A stretch of DNA of 64,000 nt from positions 626,837 through 690,836 of the forward strand of contig MIAG01000002.1 of the NCBI GenBank assembly GCA_001829005.1. The letters are read 5' to 3'. Made by a program: the position numbers and the translations under genes. Origin of the DNA: Sphingobacteriia bacterium RIFOXYC2_FULL_35_18. Its GTDB lineage: Bacteria > Bacteroidota > Bacteroidia > Chitinophagales > Chitinophagaceae. The notes beneath the pieces are model-generated. The model saw nothing but the letters and a program-made list of their open reading frames with translations, did not search any database and had not been told where the DNA came from. Below, in pieces: positions 1 through 10,284 of the stretch (positions are counted from its first letter, which is position 1; every line of letters starts with the position of its first letter).

Positions 1-269
1 ACTGCTACTTGTGCATTAGAATACGTAAAATCCAGCGGTATATTGATCCCTTTCACATATAAGTTTAAATTTCCACCTAACACATAAGTGAAAGGTGTGC
101 CGCCAAAACTATTATTGGATGAGTAATTGTAAAGCATTGAAGCATTAACTCCCCCATTAAGTTTAAAAAGTTTTCCTTTCCCAATAAGACTAAATGGATC
201 AAAAGTCTGTCCGTTCATATGTAGGCATCCCGCTGTCAATATGGCTACGAGTGTTATAATCCTTTTCAT
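1..269 (-). CDS. Putative outer-membrane beta-barrel protein, N-terminal fragment
   Basis: The reading frame starts at ATG 269 and runs off the left edge, leaving about 89 residues. It opens with a short basic signal peptide ending near a glycine-glutamine, followed by alternating polar/hydrophobic strands rich in Gly, Asn and Tyr (for example GKGKLFKLNGG and FTYVLGGNLNLYV). That pattern resembles the N-terminus of a large uncharacterised Bacteroidota family of predicted outer-membrane barrels. It lies 21 bases downstream of the giant T9SS protein on the same strand, so the two are probably co-transcribed and may act together at the cell surface. The family call rests on recognition of the N-terminus only; the rest is outside the window. 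Confidence 0.6.
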   Translation of the reverse strand, partial: MKRIITLVAILTAGCLHMNGQTFDPFSLIGKGKLFKLNGGVNASMLYNYSSNNSFGGTPFTYVLGGNLNLYVKGINIPLDFTYSNAQVA

Positions 270-290
270 GTTATTATTCAACGGATTTAA

Positions 291-3200
291 TTAGTTTTTG
301 ATAATGGCTCTTATTTCGTATCCCCCATCCGTTTGCACTATTAATACATAGGTTCTTTGCGACGGCTGTGTTGAAATATCAATGTCTTTTGAAAATTTGG
401 CTACAGACTCTTGGTAAATGTTCTGAAATACAGAAGTCCCATTCAAGTCAAAAATTCTGACGGAAGTTTTACCAGGTCGATTCAGTTCTACATTAATTTT
501 GAAAAGACCAGAAGTCGGATTGGGGCCTACAGTCAAGTTCCTAACTATCGTTGCATTGTTAGAAGCAACATTAGAGGAATCATTGGTTGTAATAACAATT
601 GTGGCCGTATCGCTGCTTCTACAAATATTATAAGATGTATTATTAAGATACAACTTATAGGAACCTGGGTTGGCGAATTTAACAACTAATTCATTTGGAG
701 TATTATTGAGCACATCAGCTCCTGTTGGTACCACCCATTGCTGCGATTGTGGAATAGAGCTGGTTAGGTTCACTGCTTTTATTTGTTGATTCACAAAAGC
801 TTGCTTTGACACTACCATACGCGCCTTGATTGCAGTATCAGCCGTTGTTCTAAAGTTGACTGTGTCATTGATAATACATCCATTATTTAACACAACTGTT
901 ACGCTATAAAAATCTTGATTTACTAAGCCCACAGTTTGTGTAGAAGCAGTGAATCCAGTATTTCTTGATATCCATGTATAACTTCTAACTGGTTCGATGG
1001 AGTTAACCGTTACAGGAATTACATTCGCCTTACACACCATCGTATCGCGTAAAGAGATCCTCGTACCAACTGTACTCAGGTACTGAGTAGTAACAGGCGT
1101 TGAGACAGAATAACAATTTAAATTATTCGTAACACGAACTGTATACGTGTTTAGCCCTAAAGCTTTTGTATACAAGAACCTACTCGTTTCGCCAGTGATA
1201 TCATTACCGTTTAATACCCATTGGTTATTAGTTATCGCTGAAGATTGAAGTAAAATACTATCACCAGTACAGAAAGAGGCTGCTGAGCGAATGATTACAG
1301 GAATAGTTGGAACAGGGTTAAATCTTAATACTAGCCCTGCTGTACTATCTGTGCCCTCGCTATTGACAAGTTTAACATTGTAGCGACCCGTATCTTTAAA
1401 TTGATTATTGTTCCATGAATATGGGAATGACGTGGGGCAAATACTTGTAACAGTGGAAGATGCCGCTCTAGTTATACCTTTATTTCCTGCAAGGTCATAA
1501 TAAACGATTGAGTAAGACTGAAGATCTGCAGCATCTCGGCTAGTCATATTATAAGAAGCGGTCCAGTTGTTGCCAGATACATTGGTTGCATTCACCGTTT
1601 TGCCTAAAATACTTACTGTTGGTGTTAGCAATGATTCGTTTGATATGAAGTTAACCGTTATGATATCACCTGGCTGAGCTTTATCACTATCAATATTATT
1701 TGACGAAAGACTTATGCTATTTAAAACTGGAGCTGTTTTGTCAAATACTACGTTGCTGCCATCGGTCACTTTACTAACCGACGTTCCAGCTATACCTGAA
1801 GAATCTTTAAAAGAAATATTAAAAGTTACATTTCCCTCCTGATCTGTATTTACCATAGAATATGTTGCAGACCAATTAAGACCAGAACCTGATGCAGTAA
1901 CAGTACGGCCTGCGATAGTAACAGCCGGTGGCTGTATTATCTCACTTGATACAAAACGTAAAGTAATCTGGTTTCCTATTTTTGCCTTACCAACTACCGA
2001 ATTATTCGAGCTAATATTCACATTGGTTAATACCGGATTTGTTTTATCAAATATTACCTTGCTAATATCTAATGTAGCAGTAACAGTTGTGCTAACATTA
2101 GAGAGGAAATCTTTGAATGCAATACTAAATGGTATATCACCTTCTACATCCGTGGCGCGCATTGTATAGCTTGCTCTCCAGTTGTTACCAGATATATTTG
2201 TTACACTTGCCGTTTGTCCTGAAATCGTTACATCAGGTGTTAGTATCCCCTCATCAGAAGTAAAACTTACAGAAATAAGATCCCCAATTGTAGCTTTGCT
2301 TGTAGATACGCTATTATTCGAAACAATCGATACATTAGTCAATCGGGGTGCTGTTCTGTCAAATAAAACACTACTATTATTTGTTACAGTGGTAGCAGAA
2401 ATACCCGAATTGGAAGCAGAGTCTTTGAAGACGATACTAAATGGTATTATTCCTTCCACATCCGAAGATTGCATTGTGTAGCTTGCTTTCCAGTTGTTGC
2501 CAGATGTGTTTGTTACGCTCGCCGTTTGTCCTGAAATCGTTACATCAGGTGTAAGTATTCCTTCATTAGATGTAAAACTAAGGGTAATTATATCGCCCAA
2601 TTTTGCTTTTTGAGTATTCGCATTATTGGACAATATTGATACACTGCTCAATGTAGGAACCGATCTGTCAAATAGCACGCTGCTATTATCCGTTACAGTA
2701 GTAACAGAAATACCCGAATTGGATGCAGAGTCTTTGAAGACAATACTAAATGGTATTATTCCTTCCACATCCGAAGATTTCATTGTATAGCTTGCTTTCC
2801 AACTGTTACCAGATATATTTGTTACGCTCGCTATTTGTCCTGAAATCGTTACATCAGGTGTTAGTATCCTTTCATTAGAAGTAAAACTAAGGGTAACTAT
2901 ATCGCCTACTTTTGCTTTTTGGGTATTCGCATTATTGGATAATATTGATACATTGCTCAATGTAGGCACCGTTCTGTCAAATAACACGCTACTATTATCC
3001 GTTACAGTAATAACAGAAATACCCGAATTGGAAGCAGAGTCTTTGAAAGCAATACTAAATGGTATTATTCCTTCCACATCTGAAGATTGCATTGTGTAGC
3101 TTGCTGCCCAATTGTTTCCAGATATATTTGTTACGCTCGCTATTTGTCCTGAAATCGTTACATCAGGTGTTAGCACTACTTTACTCGAAGTAAAGTTAAC

Positions 3201-6200
3201 AGTTACAACATCGCCTATTTTAGCTTTGCTTTTAAACAAGCTATTGTTCGAAGCGATTGATACGCTAGTCAATTGAGGGACCGTTCTGTCGAATAATATT
3301 CTGCTATTATCTGTTGTAGAAGTAACTGTAATGCCAGAATTCGAAGCGGAGTCTTTGAATGCAATACTAAATGGTATTGTCCCTTCCACATCCGTGGATT
3401 GCATAGTATAGCTTGCTTTCCAATTGTTGCCAGATATATTTGCTACACTTGCTGCTTGTCCTGAAATTGTTACAATAGGAGATAATATCTGTTCATTAGG
3501 GGTGAAACTAAGCGTAACAATATCACCAACTTTTGCTTTTACAGTATTCGCATTATTTGATATGACTGATACTCTATTCAATATAGGTAACGTTTTATCG
3601 AATATTACAGCGCTGTTATTATTTGTTGCTGTTATTATCGTACCTGATAACCCTGCAGGATTTTTATAAGAAATACTAAAAGGAATATTCCCCTCAGTAT
3701 CGGCAGATTGCATGATATAACTTGCTTTCCAATTATTATCTGAAACATTGGTCACCGTAGCACTTAATGAAGAAATTGTTACAACCGGTGTAATAATTTT
3801 TTCATTAGATATAATATTGAGAATTATTGTATCGCCAACTTTTGCTTTTGCTGTATTCGAATTAGAGGACAGAATCTCAATACTGCTTAAGGTCGGAGGC
3901 GTTTTATCAAATATTACTTTTGTATTATTAGTTGTTCCGTTAGCTGTTATTCCTACATTACCTGCCAAATCTGAAAAATCAACTTTCATTGTCGTAACGC
4001 CTTCAGCATCTGTGGCTTGCATAGTGTAACGAGCTTTCCAGTTGATCTTATCGCTAGATTCATTACTTGCTGTTACTGCATTTCCAGCAAGTAATATCGT
4101 TGGTGTATTAATCTCTCTGCTTGCTTTGAATGTAATTGTAATAATATCACCAGTGGTTGCATAACTTGTATCTGTAGAATTGTTCGATGAAATACTAACC
4201 ATGTTAAGTACTAGCGCAGATTTATCAAATACGACTTTACTTCGATTCATAGAAGTATCAACCAATCCACCTGCATTACCTGCAGAATCTTTATAGGAGA
4301 TTGTAAAAGGTATTTGGCCTTCAGTATCGGTTGATTTAAGAGTATAAGTAGCTTTCCAATTATTGCCTGATATTAATGTGGGTATAAGCGTATTACCTGC
4401 TATGCTAGTGGTTGGTGTTAATATGCCCTCATTAGCAGTAAAGTTGAGTGTGATAACACTATTAATTATACCTACCGTTGAATCTGATGCGTTAGAAGCA
4501 ATATTTACGGCAGTCAAACTTGGAGCAGTTTTATCGAAAATTACTTTGCTATTATTGGTTGTTGTGTTTTTTAAAGTATCAGCATTACCAATTGCATCTT
4601 TATATGCAATTTGGAAGCTGATAACCCCCTCTGGATCCACACTTTGAGTTTTGTAAACAGCCCTCCATTCATTACCTGATATATTACTTACATTAGCTGA
4701 TAATATCGACTGTCCAGCTATAATAACATTTGGTGTTACTATAGGCTCTGCAGAAGTAAAATTCAGCGTAATGGAATCACCAGTAGTGGCATAGATATTG
4801 CTATTGATATTATTAGATAAAATAGTGACTGTATTTAAAGCAGGAGCAGTTTTATCAAATATCACAATACTGTTATTGTTGGTAGTACGTATAGTATCTC
4901 CTTTAATGCCCGCAGAGTCAATGTAAGAAATGTAGAACCGAACCGTATCTTCAGTTTCAGTTCCCAAAAACTTATACACCCCTTTCCAATTATTACCAGT
5001 GATATTCGTCACACTAGAATCAGCAATCACTTGTCCAGCAATGGAAATACTCGGCTTTTGCAATAACAATTCGCTCACGGTAAAACTAACCGTAACAGAA
5101 TCTCCTGTTCTAGCTCTTGATGTATTTGAAAGATTGTTTGATATAATTGCTACACTACTTAGCGTAGGTTTTGTTTTATCAAATATTACGCTACTGTTAT
5201 TGTTGGTAGTACGAATGGTATCCCCTTTTATGCCCGCAGAGTCAATATAAGAAATATAAAACCGAACCGTATCTTCTGTTTCAGTACCCAAAAACTTATA
5301 TACCCCCTTCCAATTATTACCAGTGATATTTGTTACACTAGAGTCGGCAATCACTTGTCCAGCAATCGAAATACTCGGCTTTTGTAATAACAATTCACTC
5401 ACAGTAAAACTAACCGTAACCGAATCTCCTGTTCTAGCTCGTGAAGTATTTGAAAGATTGTTTGATATAATCGCTACACTACTTAGCGTAGGTTTTGTTT
5501 TATCAAATATTACTCTACTGTTATTGTTGGTAGTACGTATGGTATCCCCTTTTATGCCCGCAGAGTCAATGTAAGAAATGTAGAACCGAACCGTATCTTC
5601 TGTTTCAGTGCCCACAAACTTATACACCCCTTTCCAATTATTACCAGTGATATTCGTCACACTAGAATCAGCAATCACTTGACCAGCAATGGAGATACTC
5701 GGCTTTTGCAATAACAATTCACTCACAGTAAAACTAACCGTTACAGAATCTCCCGTTCTAGCTCGTGAAGTATTTGAAAGATTGTTTGATATAATTGCTA
5801 CACTACTTAGCGTAGGTTTTGATTTATCAAATATTACTCTATTGTTATTGTTGGTAGTACGTATGGTATCCCCTTTTATGCCCGCAGAGTCAATATAAGA
5901 AATGTAGAACCGAACAGTATCTTCAGTTTCAGTTCCCAAAAACTTATACACCCCTTTCCAATTATTACCAGTGATGTTCGTTACACTAGAATCAGCAATC
6001 ACTTGACCAGCAATGGAGATACTCGGCTTTTGTGATAACAATTCACTCGCAGTAAAACTAACCGTAACCGAATCTCCCGTTCTAGCTCTTGATGTATTTG
6101 AAAGATTGTTTGATATAATCGCTACACTACTTAGCGTAGGTTTTGTTTTATCAAAAAGTACAATACTGTTATTGTTGGTAGTCCGTATGGTATCTCCACT

Positions 6201-9200
6201 ATTGCCGGCAGAGTCAATATATGAAATGTAGAACCTTACAGTGTCTTCTGTTTCGGTACCCAAAAACTTATACACCCCTTTCCAATTATTACCAGTGATA
6301 TTCGTCACACTAGAATCAGCAATCACTTGTCCAGCAATAGAGATACTCGGTTTTTGTGATAACAATTCACTCGCTGTAAAACTAATAGTAACTGAATCAC
6401 CCGTTGTACCTCTTCTTGTATTTAAAGTATTATTGGATACAAAAGCTACACTACTTAGCGTAGGTCTAGTTTTATCAAAAAGTACCCGACTATTATTATT
6501 CGTTATTCGTACCGTATCCCCCTTTATGCCTGCAGAGTCGACATACGAAATGTAGAACCTCACCGTATCTTCTGTTTCGGTACCCAAAAACTTATATATC
6601 CCCTTCCAATTATTGCCAGATGTATTGGTTACACTAGACGCAGCAATCACTTGTCCAGCTACGGTGATACTCGGCTTTTGTGATAACAATTCACTCGCAG
6701 TAAAACTAACCGTAACAGAATCTCCCGTTTTAGCTCTTGATGTATTTACAGGGTTGTTAGATATAATCGATACACTACTTAAAGTTGGTTTTGTTTTATC
6801 AAAAAGTACATAACTACCGTTTGTTGTAGTTTTTACCTCATCTCCAACAATATTATAAATGCTCGTGGGTACTATGAGAACAGTTACAGAATCTTCAGGG
6901 TCGCCAACCACTGTCGTATAGGTTGCCTGCCAGTTTAGCTTATCACCAGATACATTAGTTGGCGTTACAGTACGCTGAAGCGTGGTGAGCTTTACAACCG
7001 GAGTATTGATAGCTTCGCTAGCAGTAAAGTTCAATGTTACCGTATTTCCTGTTGTGGCACGCCTAATATTTGTTGCATTGTTAGAGGCAATTGTTACACT
7101 CGTTAATGTGGGTTTTGATTTTACAAATGTTACACTTGAAGCATTTGTGGTGGATGTAACCGAAGTACCCAAGTTACCAGTAGTGTCTATTAAATTGGAA
7201 ATTATAAATGTAATAGCACCAGTTATATCATTGGCCTGGTCCATATAAAATCCTGCAGTCCAATTATTGCCGGTTACACGGCGAACTTGAACGGGATTGT
7301 GAATGATTTGCCCTCCAGCTCTTACTACTACTGAGGGTGTTGCATTCAATCCTTCATTTGCAGTAAATGCAATGGTTACAGAATCTGTTGGCCCAGCTAC
7401 GGTGGAAGTGCTGCCATTAGATACAATAGTTACCGCACTAAGTATTGGTTTTATAGTGTCATAGGTAACCTTACTGCTGTTGGTAGTGGTATTAACCGAT
7501 TTTGTATTACCTGTTGAATCGCTGATACTTATGCTGAATACGACTTGCCCCTGTGCTTGTGTATTCGCGGTTAACATAGTCAGTTCTGCTCTCCAAGAAG
7601 TACTATCTGCCGCTGGCGCCGTCAAGTTCGTAATGGTGGCTGCGCCATTCCCTATGGTAACAGTAGGCCTTTTAATGGCTTCGCTACTGGTGAAATTCAA
7701 TGTTATTTTATCGCCCACTTTTGCTTTAGATGTATTACTATTATTCGAAACAATGGCTACGGTAGTCAAAGCAGGAGTAATCGTATCAATAATTACTCTA
7801 CTGCCATTTGTTGTAGTAGTAACATCAGAAGCAGCAATACTGGTGGAGCTGCTGGCAATATTACTGATGGCGAAAGTGGCAGTGCCAGTTGTATTGGAAG
7901 TGCTTAATGTTACTTCCGCTTTCCAAGAAGTATTACCTGATAGATTCGTGACTGTAGCAGAAGTACCTGCGATCGTTGCAGTGGGCGTATTGATGGCTTC
8001 ACTAGTAGTAAAGTTTACAGTGACTTTATTACCTAACCTTGCTTTAGTTGTAATGGCATTGTCAGACACAATGGTGACTGTATTTACCGTAGGGCGTACT
8101 TGTACCCTTGCCACCCCTGCTTGGTCGGTTGTTAAATAAAAAGTGTTGGCATTGTCAAAAACCATTCCAGCCTTTTGCAGATTCACACTGTTCAAACCAT
8201 CACCAGAAGATACGACTTGCTCTGTTGTACCATCTGTTTTAACCCGTGTTATTGTTTTATCAAATTCATCTAATACATAAATACTGCCATTACTCCCGGC
8301 AAACATTCCTACAGATGAAGTTCCAGATAGAGATGCAAAACTTTGTGTAACCACACCGGCCGATGTCACTTTGCTTACATTATCATTTCCAGAGGTCTGG
8401 TTAAGGGTATATACATTTCCTGTTGTAGCATCAACAGCTATTTGAATAGGATTGTTTGGTGATGGTAATATAGCCCAGTTGGCAATAGTATTAGAAGCTA
8501 CATTAGTATTTGACAGATCAACTTTACTAATACTTCTGGCTACCTTACGGGCTACATATAAATTATTGGTGTTGGTGTCAACAGCTATCCATTCAGGGTC
8601 AGATAGTAAATTTGCCATAGTGGTAGTGGTAGTGCCTCCTGTAGCAATTTTTACAATTGAACTGCTAGCACCATTTCTTATACCTACATAAAGGTTACCA
8701 TTTTTATCAAGTGCTATCGGCGCCGCTTGATTTCCTGAAGAATACGTAGTATAAGCCGACCCCACTGCAATGTTTGTTGCAGTGCCGGAAGAATTTATTT
8801 TACTAACTGTCTTATTCGTGTTCGAGGTAAATATATTCCCCAACTTATCCGCTACTATATAAACCGGGTGGGTACCTACAGACATATTAGACCATGCCGC
8901 TGTTACCGAGCCTGCAGAAGTGATTTTGCTGACAGTGTTATTCTTGGTATTTGCAACAAACAGGTTTCCAGAATGATCTCTTGTGATACCTAGAGGAAAA
9001 GGAACAGCCATATCAGCCCATTTAGGGGTAACAGTTCCAGCAGAAGTTATTTTAGAAACAACATCACTACCTCCGTCACTGCCCTCTCCCGTGTTTAAGG
9101 CATAAATATTATTAGAAGCGTCCACAACCATCGCCCCTCTACTACTTGAATAGTTATCAATAGGAAGTGCTGCAAAGTTCGACGTAAGTATTCCTGTTGA

Positions 9201-10082
9201 TGATACTTTTATGATCTTATTATCGGAAGTATTTAACATATAAACATTACCGCTAGCATCAATACCCATACTTCTGATATTAACATTTCCAAGACTAGAT
9301 GATCTAGCTTGGGTTCCGTCAGAACTATTGAACTTAAGGAGATTGTTCGTAGAACCATAATCTGTTTCTATCATATAAACATTACCCGATGCGTCCGTAA
9401 TAGGTGGTAACTCTAGAAGAAAATTAGAAAATGTTGCCCAACTGGTCGTTTCCGTACCGGCAGGCGTTACTTTACTGATGGTACCATTATCAGAAAGCAA
9501 GAACATATTTCCTGATGCATCTGCTCCTGCATAAGCCGATGTATTAGTAAGTGTTTTTAAATTAGTCTGAGCTCCCCCTAAAGAAGTTATTTTATCAATA
9601 GAAGCGTTATTTTTTAAAAGATATATATCCCCGGTAGAACCATCTATTCGTATAAAGCTATAACCAAGGCTTACACTAGCTTCAGTTGCAAGAGTAGACC
9701 AACTTTTTGTAATGGTCTTTCCAGGAGTAATCTTTGCGATCCTATAGGAACCCGATTCTGTGTAAAGTAAATAAACATCCCCTGAAGTTTTATTGACAGA
9801 TATACCAGTCATATTAACTGTGCTGCCAGACGTAATTTCACTTGATGTGAGCCAATTAGTGGTTACAACACCATTTGGAGATACTTTATATACTTGATTG
9901 TAACCACTGAGTGCATAGATTGTATCAGATTTACCAATTGCGATGATTTGAAAATCGCCATTTGAATTGCTGGCACCAATATTTGCCCAACTGGTTGTGA
10001 CCAGCCCCTGGGACTGCCCCCAATAACCAATACAACAAAACAGGGATACGAAAAGCCAGCGTTGGGTAAAGATATTTTTCAC
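291..10082 (-). CDS. Giant T9SS-exported surface protein with beta-propeller and 21 Ig-like repeats
   Basis: This 3263-residue protein begins at a GTG (10082); no in-frame ATG gives a better signal peptide. Order: signal peptide (about 1-26); a beta-propeller-like region (about 27-660) with recurring DASGNVYML-type strands as in NHL/SMP-30 proteins; 21 tandem Ig-like modules of 102-112 residues (about 664-2877) typically ending in FDKT or FDRT; further Ig/PKD-like modules with paired cysteines; and a C-terminal type IX sorting domain (last ~80 residues, VGPNPTSGLFKI motif). It is expected to cross the outer membrane by T9SS and be attached or released at the surface, plausibly as an adhesin; no catalytic motif was recognised. 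A small membrane protein gene lies 17 bases upstream and a barrel gene 21 bases downstream. Confidence 0.9.
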   Translation of the reverse strand: MKNIFTQRWLFVSLFCCIGYWGQSQGLVTTSWANIGASNSNGDFQIIAIGKSDTIYALSGYNQVYKVSPNGVVTTNWLTSSEITSGSTVNMTGISVNKTSGDVYLLYTESGSYRIAKITPGKTITKSWSTLATEASVSLGYSFIRIDGSTGDIYLLKNNASIDKITSLGGAQTNLKTLTNTSAYAGADASGNMFLLSDNGTISKVTPAGTETTSWATFSNFLLELPPITDASGNVYMIETDYGSTNNLLKFNSSDGTQARSSSLGNVNIRSMGIDASGNVYMLNTSDNKIIKVSSTGILTSNFAALPIDNYSSSRGAMVVDASNNIYALNTGEGSDGGSDVVSKITSAGTVTPKWADMAVPFPLGITRDHSGNLFVANTKNNTVSKITSAGSVTAAWSNMSVGTHPVYIVADKLGNIFTSNTNKTVSKINSSGTATNIAVGSAYTTYSSGNQAAPIALDKNGNLYVGIRNGASSSIVKIATGGTTTTTMANLLSDPEWIAVDTNTNNLYVARKVARSISKVDLSNTNVASNTIANWAILPSPNNPIQIAVDATTGNVYTLNQTSGNDNVSKVTSAGVVTQSFASLSGTSSVGMFAGSNGSIYVLDEFDKTITRVKTDGTTEQVVSSGDGLNSVNLQKAGMVFDNANTFYLTTDQAGVARVQVRPTVNTVTIVSDNAITTKARLGNKVTVNFTTSEAINTPTATIAGTSATVTNLSGNTSWKAEVTLSTSNTTGTATFAISNIASSSTSIAASDVTTTTNGSRVIIDTITPALTTVAIVSNNSNTSKAKVGDKITLNFTSSEAIKRPTVTIGNGAATITNLTAPAADSTSWRAELTMLTANTQAQGQVVFSISISDSTGNTKSVNTTTNSSKVTYDTIKPILSAVTIVSNGSTSTVAGPTDSVTIAFTANEGLNATPSVVVRAGGQIIHNPVQVRRVTGNNWTAGFYMDQANDITGAITFIISNLIDTTGNLGTSVTSTTNASSVTFVKSKPTLTSVTIASNNATNIRRATTGNTVTLNFTASEAINTPVVKLTTLQRTVTPTNVSGDKLNWQATYTTVVGDPEDSVTVLIVPTSIYNIVGDEVKTTTNGSYVLFDKTKPTLSSVSIISNNPVNTSRAKTGDSVTVSFTASELLSQKPSITVAGQVIAASSVTNTSGNNWKGIYKFLGTETEDTVRFYISYVDSAGIKGDTVRITNNNSRVLFDKTRPTLSSVAFVSNNTLNTRRGTTGDSVTISFTASELLSQKPSISIAGQVIADSSVTNITGNNWKGVYKFLGTETEDTVRFYISYIDSAGNSGDTIRTTNNNSIVLFDKTKPTLSSVAIISNNLSNTSRARTGDSVTVSFTASELLSQKPSISIAGQVIADSSVTNITGNNWKGVYKFLGTETEDTVRFYISYIDSAGIKGDTIRTTNNNNRVIFDKSKPTLSSVAIISNNLSNTSRARTGDSVTVSFTVSELLLQKPSISIAGQVIADSSVTNITGNNWKGVYKFVGTETEDTVRFYISYIDSAGIKGDTIRTTNNNSRVIFDKTKPTLSSVAIISNNLSNTSRARTGDSVTVSFTVSELLLQKPSISIAGQVIADSSVTNITGNNWKGVYKFLGTETEDTVRFYISYIDSAGIKGDTIRTTNNNSSVIFDKTKPTLSSVAIISNNLSNTSRARTGDSVTVSFTVSELLLQKPSISIAGQVIADSSVTNITGNNWKGVYKFLGTETEDTVRFYISYIDSAGIKGDTIRTTNNNSIVIFDKTAPALNTVTILSNNINSNIYATTGDSITLNFTSAEPIVTPNVIIAGQSILSANVSNISGNEWRAVYKTQSVDPEGVISFQIAYKDAIGNADTLKNTTTNNSKVIFDKTAPSLTAVNIASNASDSTVGIINSVITLNFTANEGILTPTTSIAGNTLIPTLISGNNWKATYTLKSTDTEGQIPFTISYKDSAGNAGGLVDTSMNRSKVVFDKSALVLNMVSISSNNSTDTSYATTGDIITITFKASREINTPTILLAGNAVTASNESSDKINWKARYTMQATDAEGVTTMKVDFSDLAGNVGITANGTTNNTKVIFDKTPPTLSSIEILSSNSNTAKAKVGDTIILNIISNEKIITPVVTISSLSATVTNVSDNNWKASYIMQSADTEGNIPFSISYKNPAGLSGTIITATNNNSAVIFDKTLPILNRVSVISNNANTVKAKVGDIVTLSFTPNEQILSPIVTISGQAASVANISGNNWKASYTMQSTDVEGTIPFSIAFKDSASNSGITVTSTTDNSRILFDRTVPQLTSVSIASNNSLFKSKAKIGDVVTVNFTSSKVVLTPDVTISGQIASVTNISGNNWAASYTMQSSDVEGIIPFSIAFKDSASNSGISVITVTDNSSVLFDRTVPTLSNVSILSNNANTQKAKVGDIVTLSFTSNERILTPDVTISGQIASVTNISGNSWKASYTMKSSDVEGIIPFSIVFKDSASNSGISVTTVTDNSSVLFDRSVPTLSSVSILSNNANTQKAKLGDIITLSFTSNEGILTPDVTISGQTASVTNTSGNNWKASYTMQSSDVEGIIPFSIVFKDSASNSGISATTVTNNSSVLFDRTAPRLTNVSIVSNNSVSTSKATIGDLISVSFTSDEGILTPDVTISGQTASVTNISGNNWRASYTMRATDVEGDIPFSIAFKDFLSNVSTTVTATLDISKVIFDKTNPVLTNVNISSNNSVVGKAKIGNQITLRFVSSEIIQPPAVTIAGRTVTASGSGLNWSATYSMVNTDQEGNVTFNISFKDSSGIAGTSVSKVTDGSNVVFDKTAPVLNSISLSSNNIDSDKAQPGDIITVNFISNESLLTPTVSILGKTVNATNVSGNNWTASYNMTSRDAADLQSYSIVYYDLAGNKGITRAASSTVTSICPTSFPYSWNNNQFKDTGRYNVKLVNSEGTDSTAGLVLRFNPVPTIPVIIRSAASFCTGDSILLQSSAITNNQWVLNGNDITGETSRFLYTKALGLNTYTVRVTNNLNCYSVSTPVTTQYLSTVGTRISLRDTMVCKANVIPVTVNSIEPVRSYTWISRNTGFTASTQTVGLVNQDFYSVTVVLNNGCIINDTVNFRTTADTAIKARMVVSKQAFVNQQIKAVNLTSSIPQSQQWVVPTGADVLNNTPNELVVKFANPGSYKLYLNNTSYNICRSSDTATIVITTNDSSNVASNNATIVRNLTVGPNPTSGLFKINVELNRPGKTSVRIFDLNGTSVFQNIYQESVAKFSKDIDISTQPSQRTYVLIVQTDGGYEIRAIIKN
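2036..3590 (-). repeat. 312-bp tandem repeat block inside the giant gene
   Basis: About five consecutive units of 104 codons, recognisable by the recurring FDRTVPTLSSVSI-type junction. Junctions near 2345, 2657, 2969 and 3281 are spaced exactly 312 bases. The units differ by scattered substitutions, so they are older than the 324-bp block farther along the same gene. They encode Ig-like modules 15-19. Confidence 0.85.
4837..6790 (-). repeat. 324-bp tandem repeat block inside the giant gene
   Basis: Six consecutive units of 108 codons encode Ig-like modules 5-10. Junctions near 5161, 5485, 5809 and 6133 are spaced exactly 324 bases. Four units are almost identical in protein and differ mainly at synonymous positions, which suggests recent amplification or gene conversion under protein-level constraint. 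Confidence 0.9.
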
Positions 10083-10099
10083 TATAAGGGAATTGTTGA

Positions 10100-10237
10100 T
10101 TATTTTATTTCGTTAATTCTTGCATCAAAATACCACCATACTGCCCACATTATAACTATTACAATAGCTATAATAATAACCAATAACAAGTGCCCATTTT
10201 TTTGATTTTTAGGCTCTATTTGAGGAAATTTTGTCAT
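10100..10237 (-). CDS. Small single-pass membrane protein (45 aa)
   Basis: An open frame from ATG 10237 to TAA 10100 encodes 45 residues: a polar N-terminus (MTKFPQIEPKNQKNGH), one strongly hydrophobic helix of about 20 residues (about 17-37, including VIIIAIVIVIMWAVWWY), and a short charged tail. It has its own promoter-like sequence (10245-10277) and ends 17 bases before the giant gene, so it is likely the first gene of that operon. No family was recognised. Support comes from the clean membrane topology, the promoter placed just upstream and the operon position. A role in export or anchoring of the giant protein is only a guess. Confidence 0.6.
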   Translation of the reverse strand: MTKFPQIEPKNQKNGHLLLVIIIAIVIVIMWAVWWYFDARINEIK

Positions 10238-10244
10238 TCGGATT

Positions 10245-10277
10245 CAAACTTATCCCTAATGGTACCCCTAACGCAAA
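10245..10277 (-). promoter_or_regulatory. Bacteroidota-type promoter of the small-protein/giant-protein operon
   Basis: On the minus strand a TTTG (10277-10274) and TAAGTTTG (10252-10245) are separated by 21 bases, matching the Bacteroidota -33 TTTG / -7 TAnnTTTG arrangement. The predicted start of transcription falls within a few bases of ATG 10237, so the mRNA would have almost no leader. Confidence 0.6.
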
Positions 10278-10284
10278 AATAAAC

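Noticed and set aside
4837..6790. CRISPR-like array
   Set aside because: The 324-bp units are contiguous in-frame coding repeats with no unique spacers and no cas genes.
2182..8691. Many open frames on the plus strand opposite the giant gene
   Set aside because: They recur once per Ig-like module and simply mirror the repeated codons of the real minus-strand gene. They have no promoters and no recognisable products.
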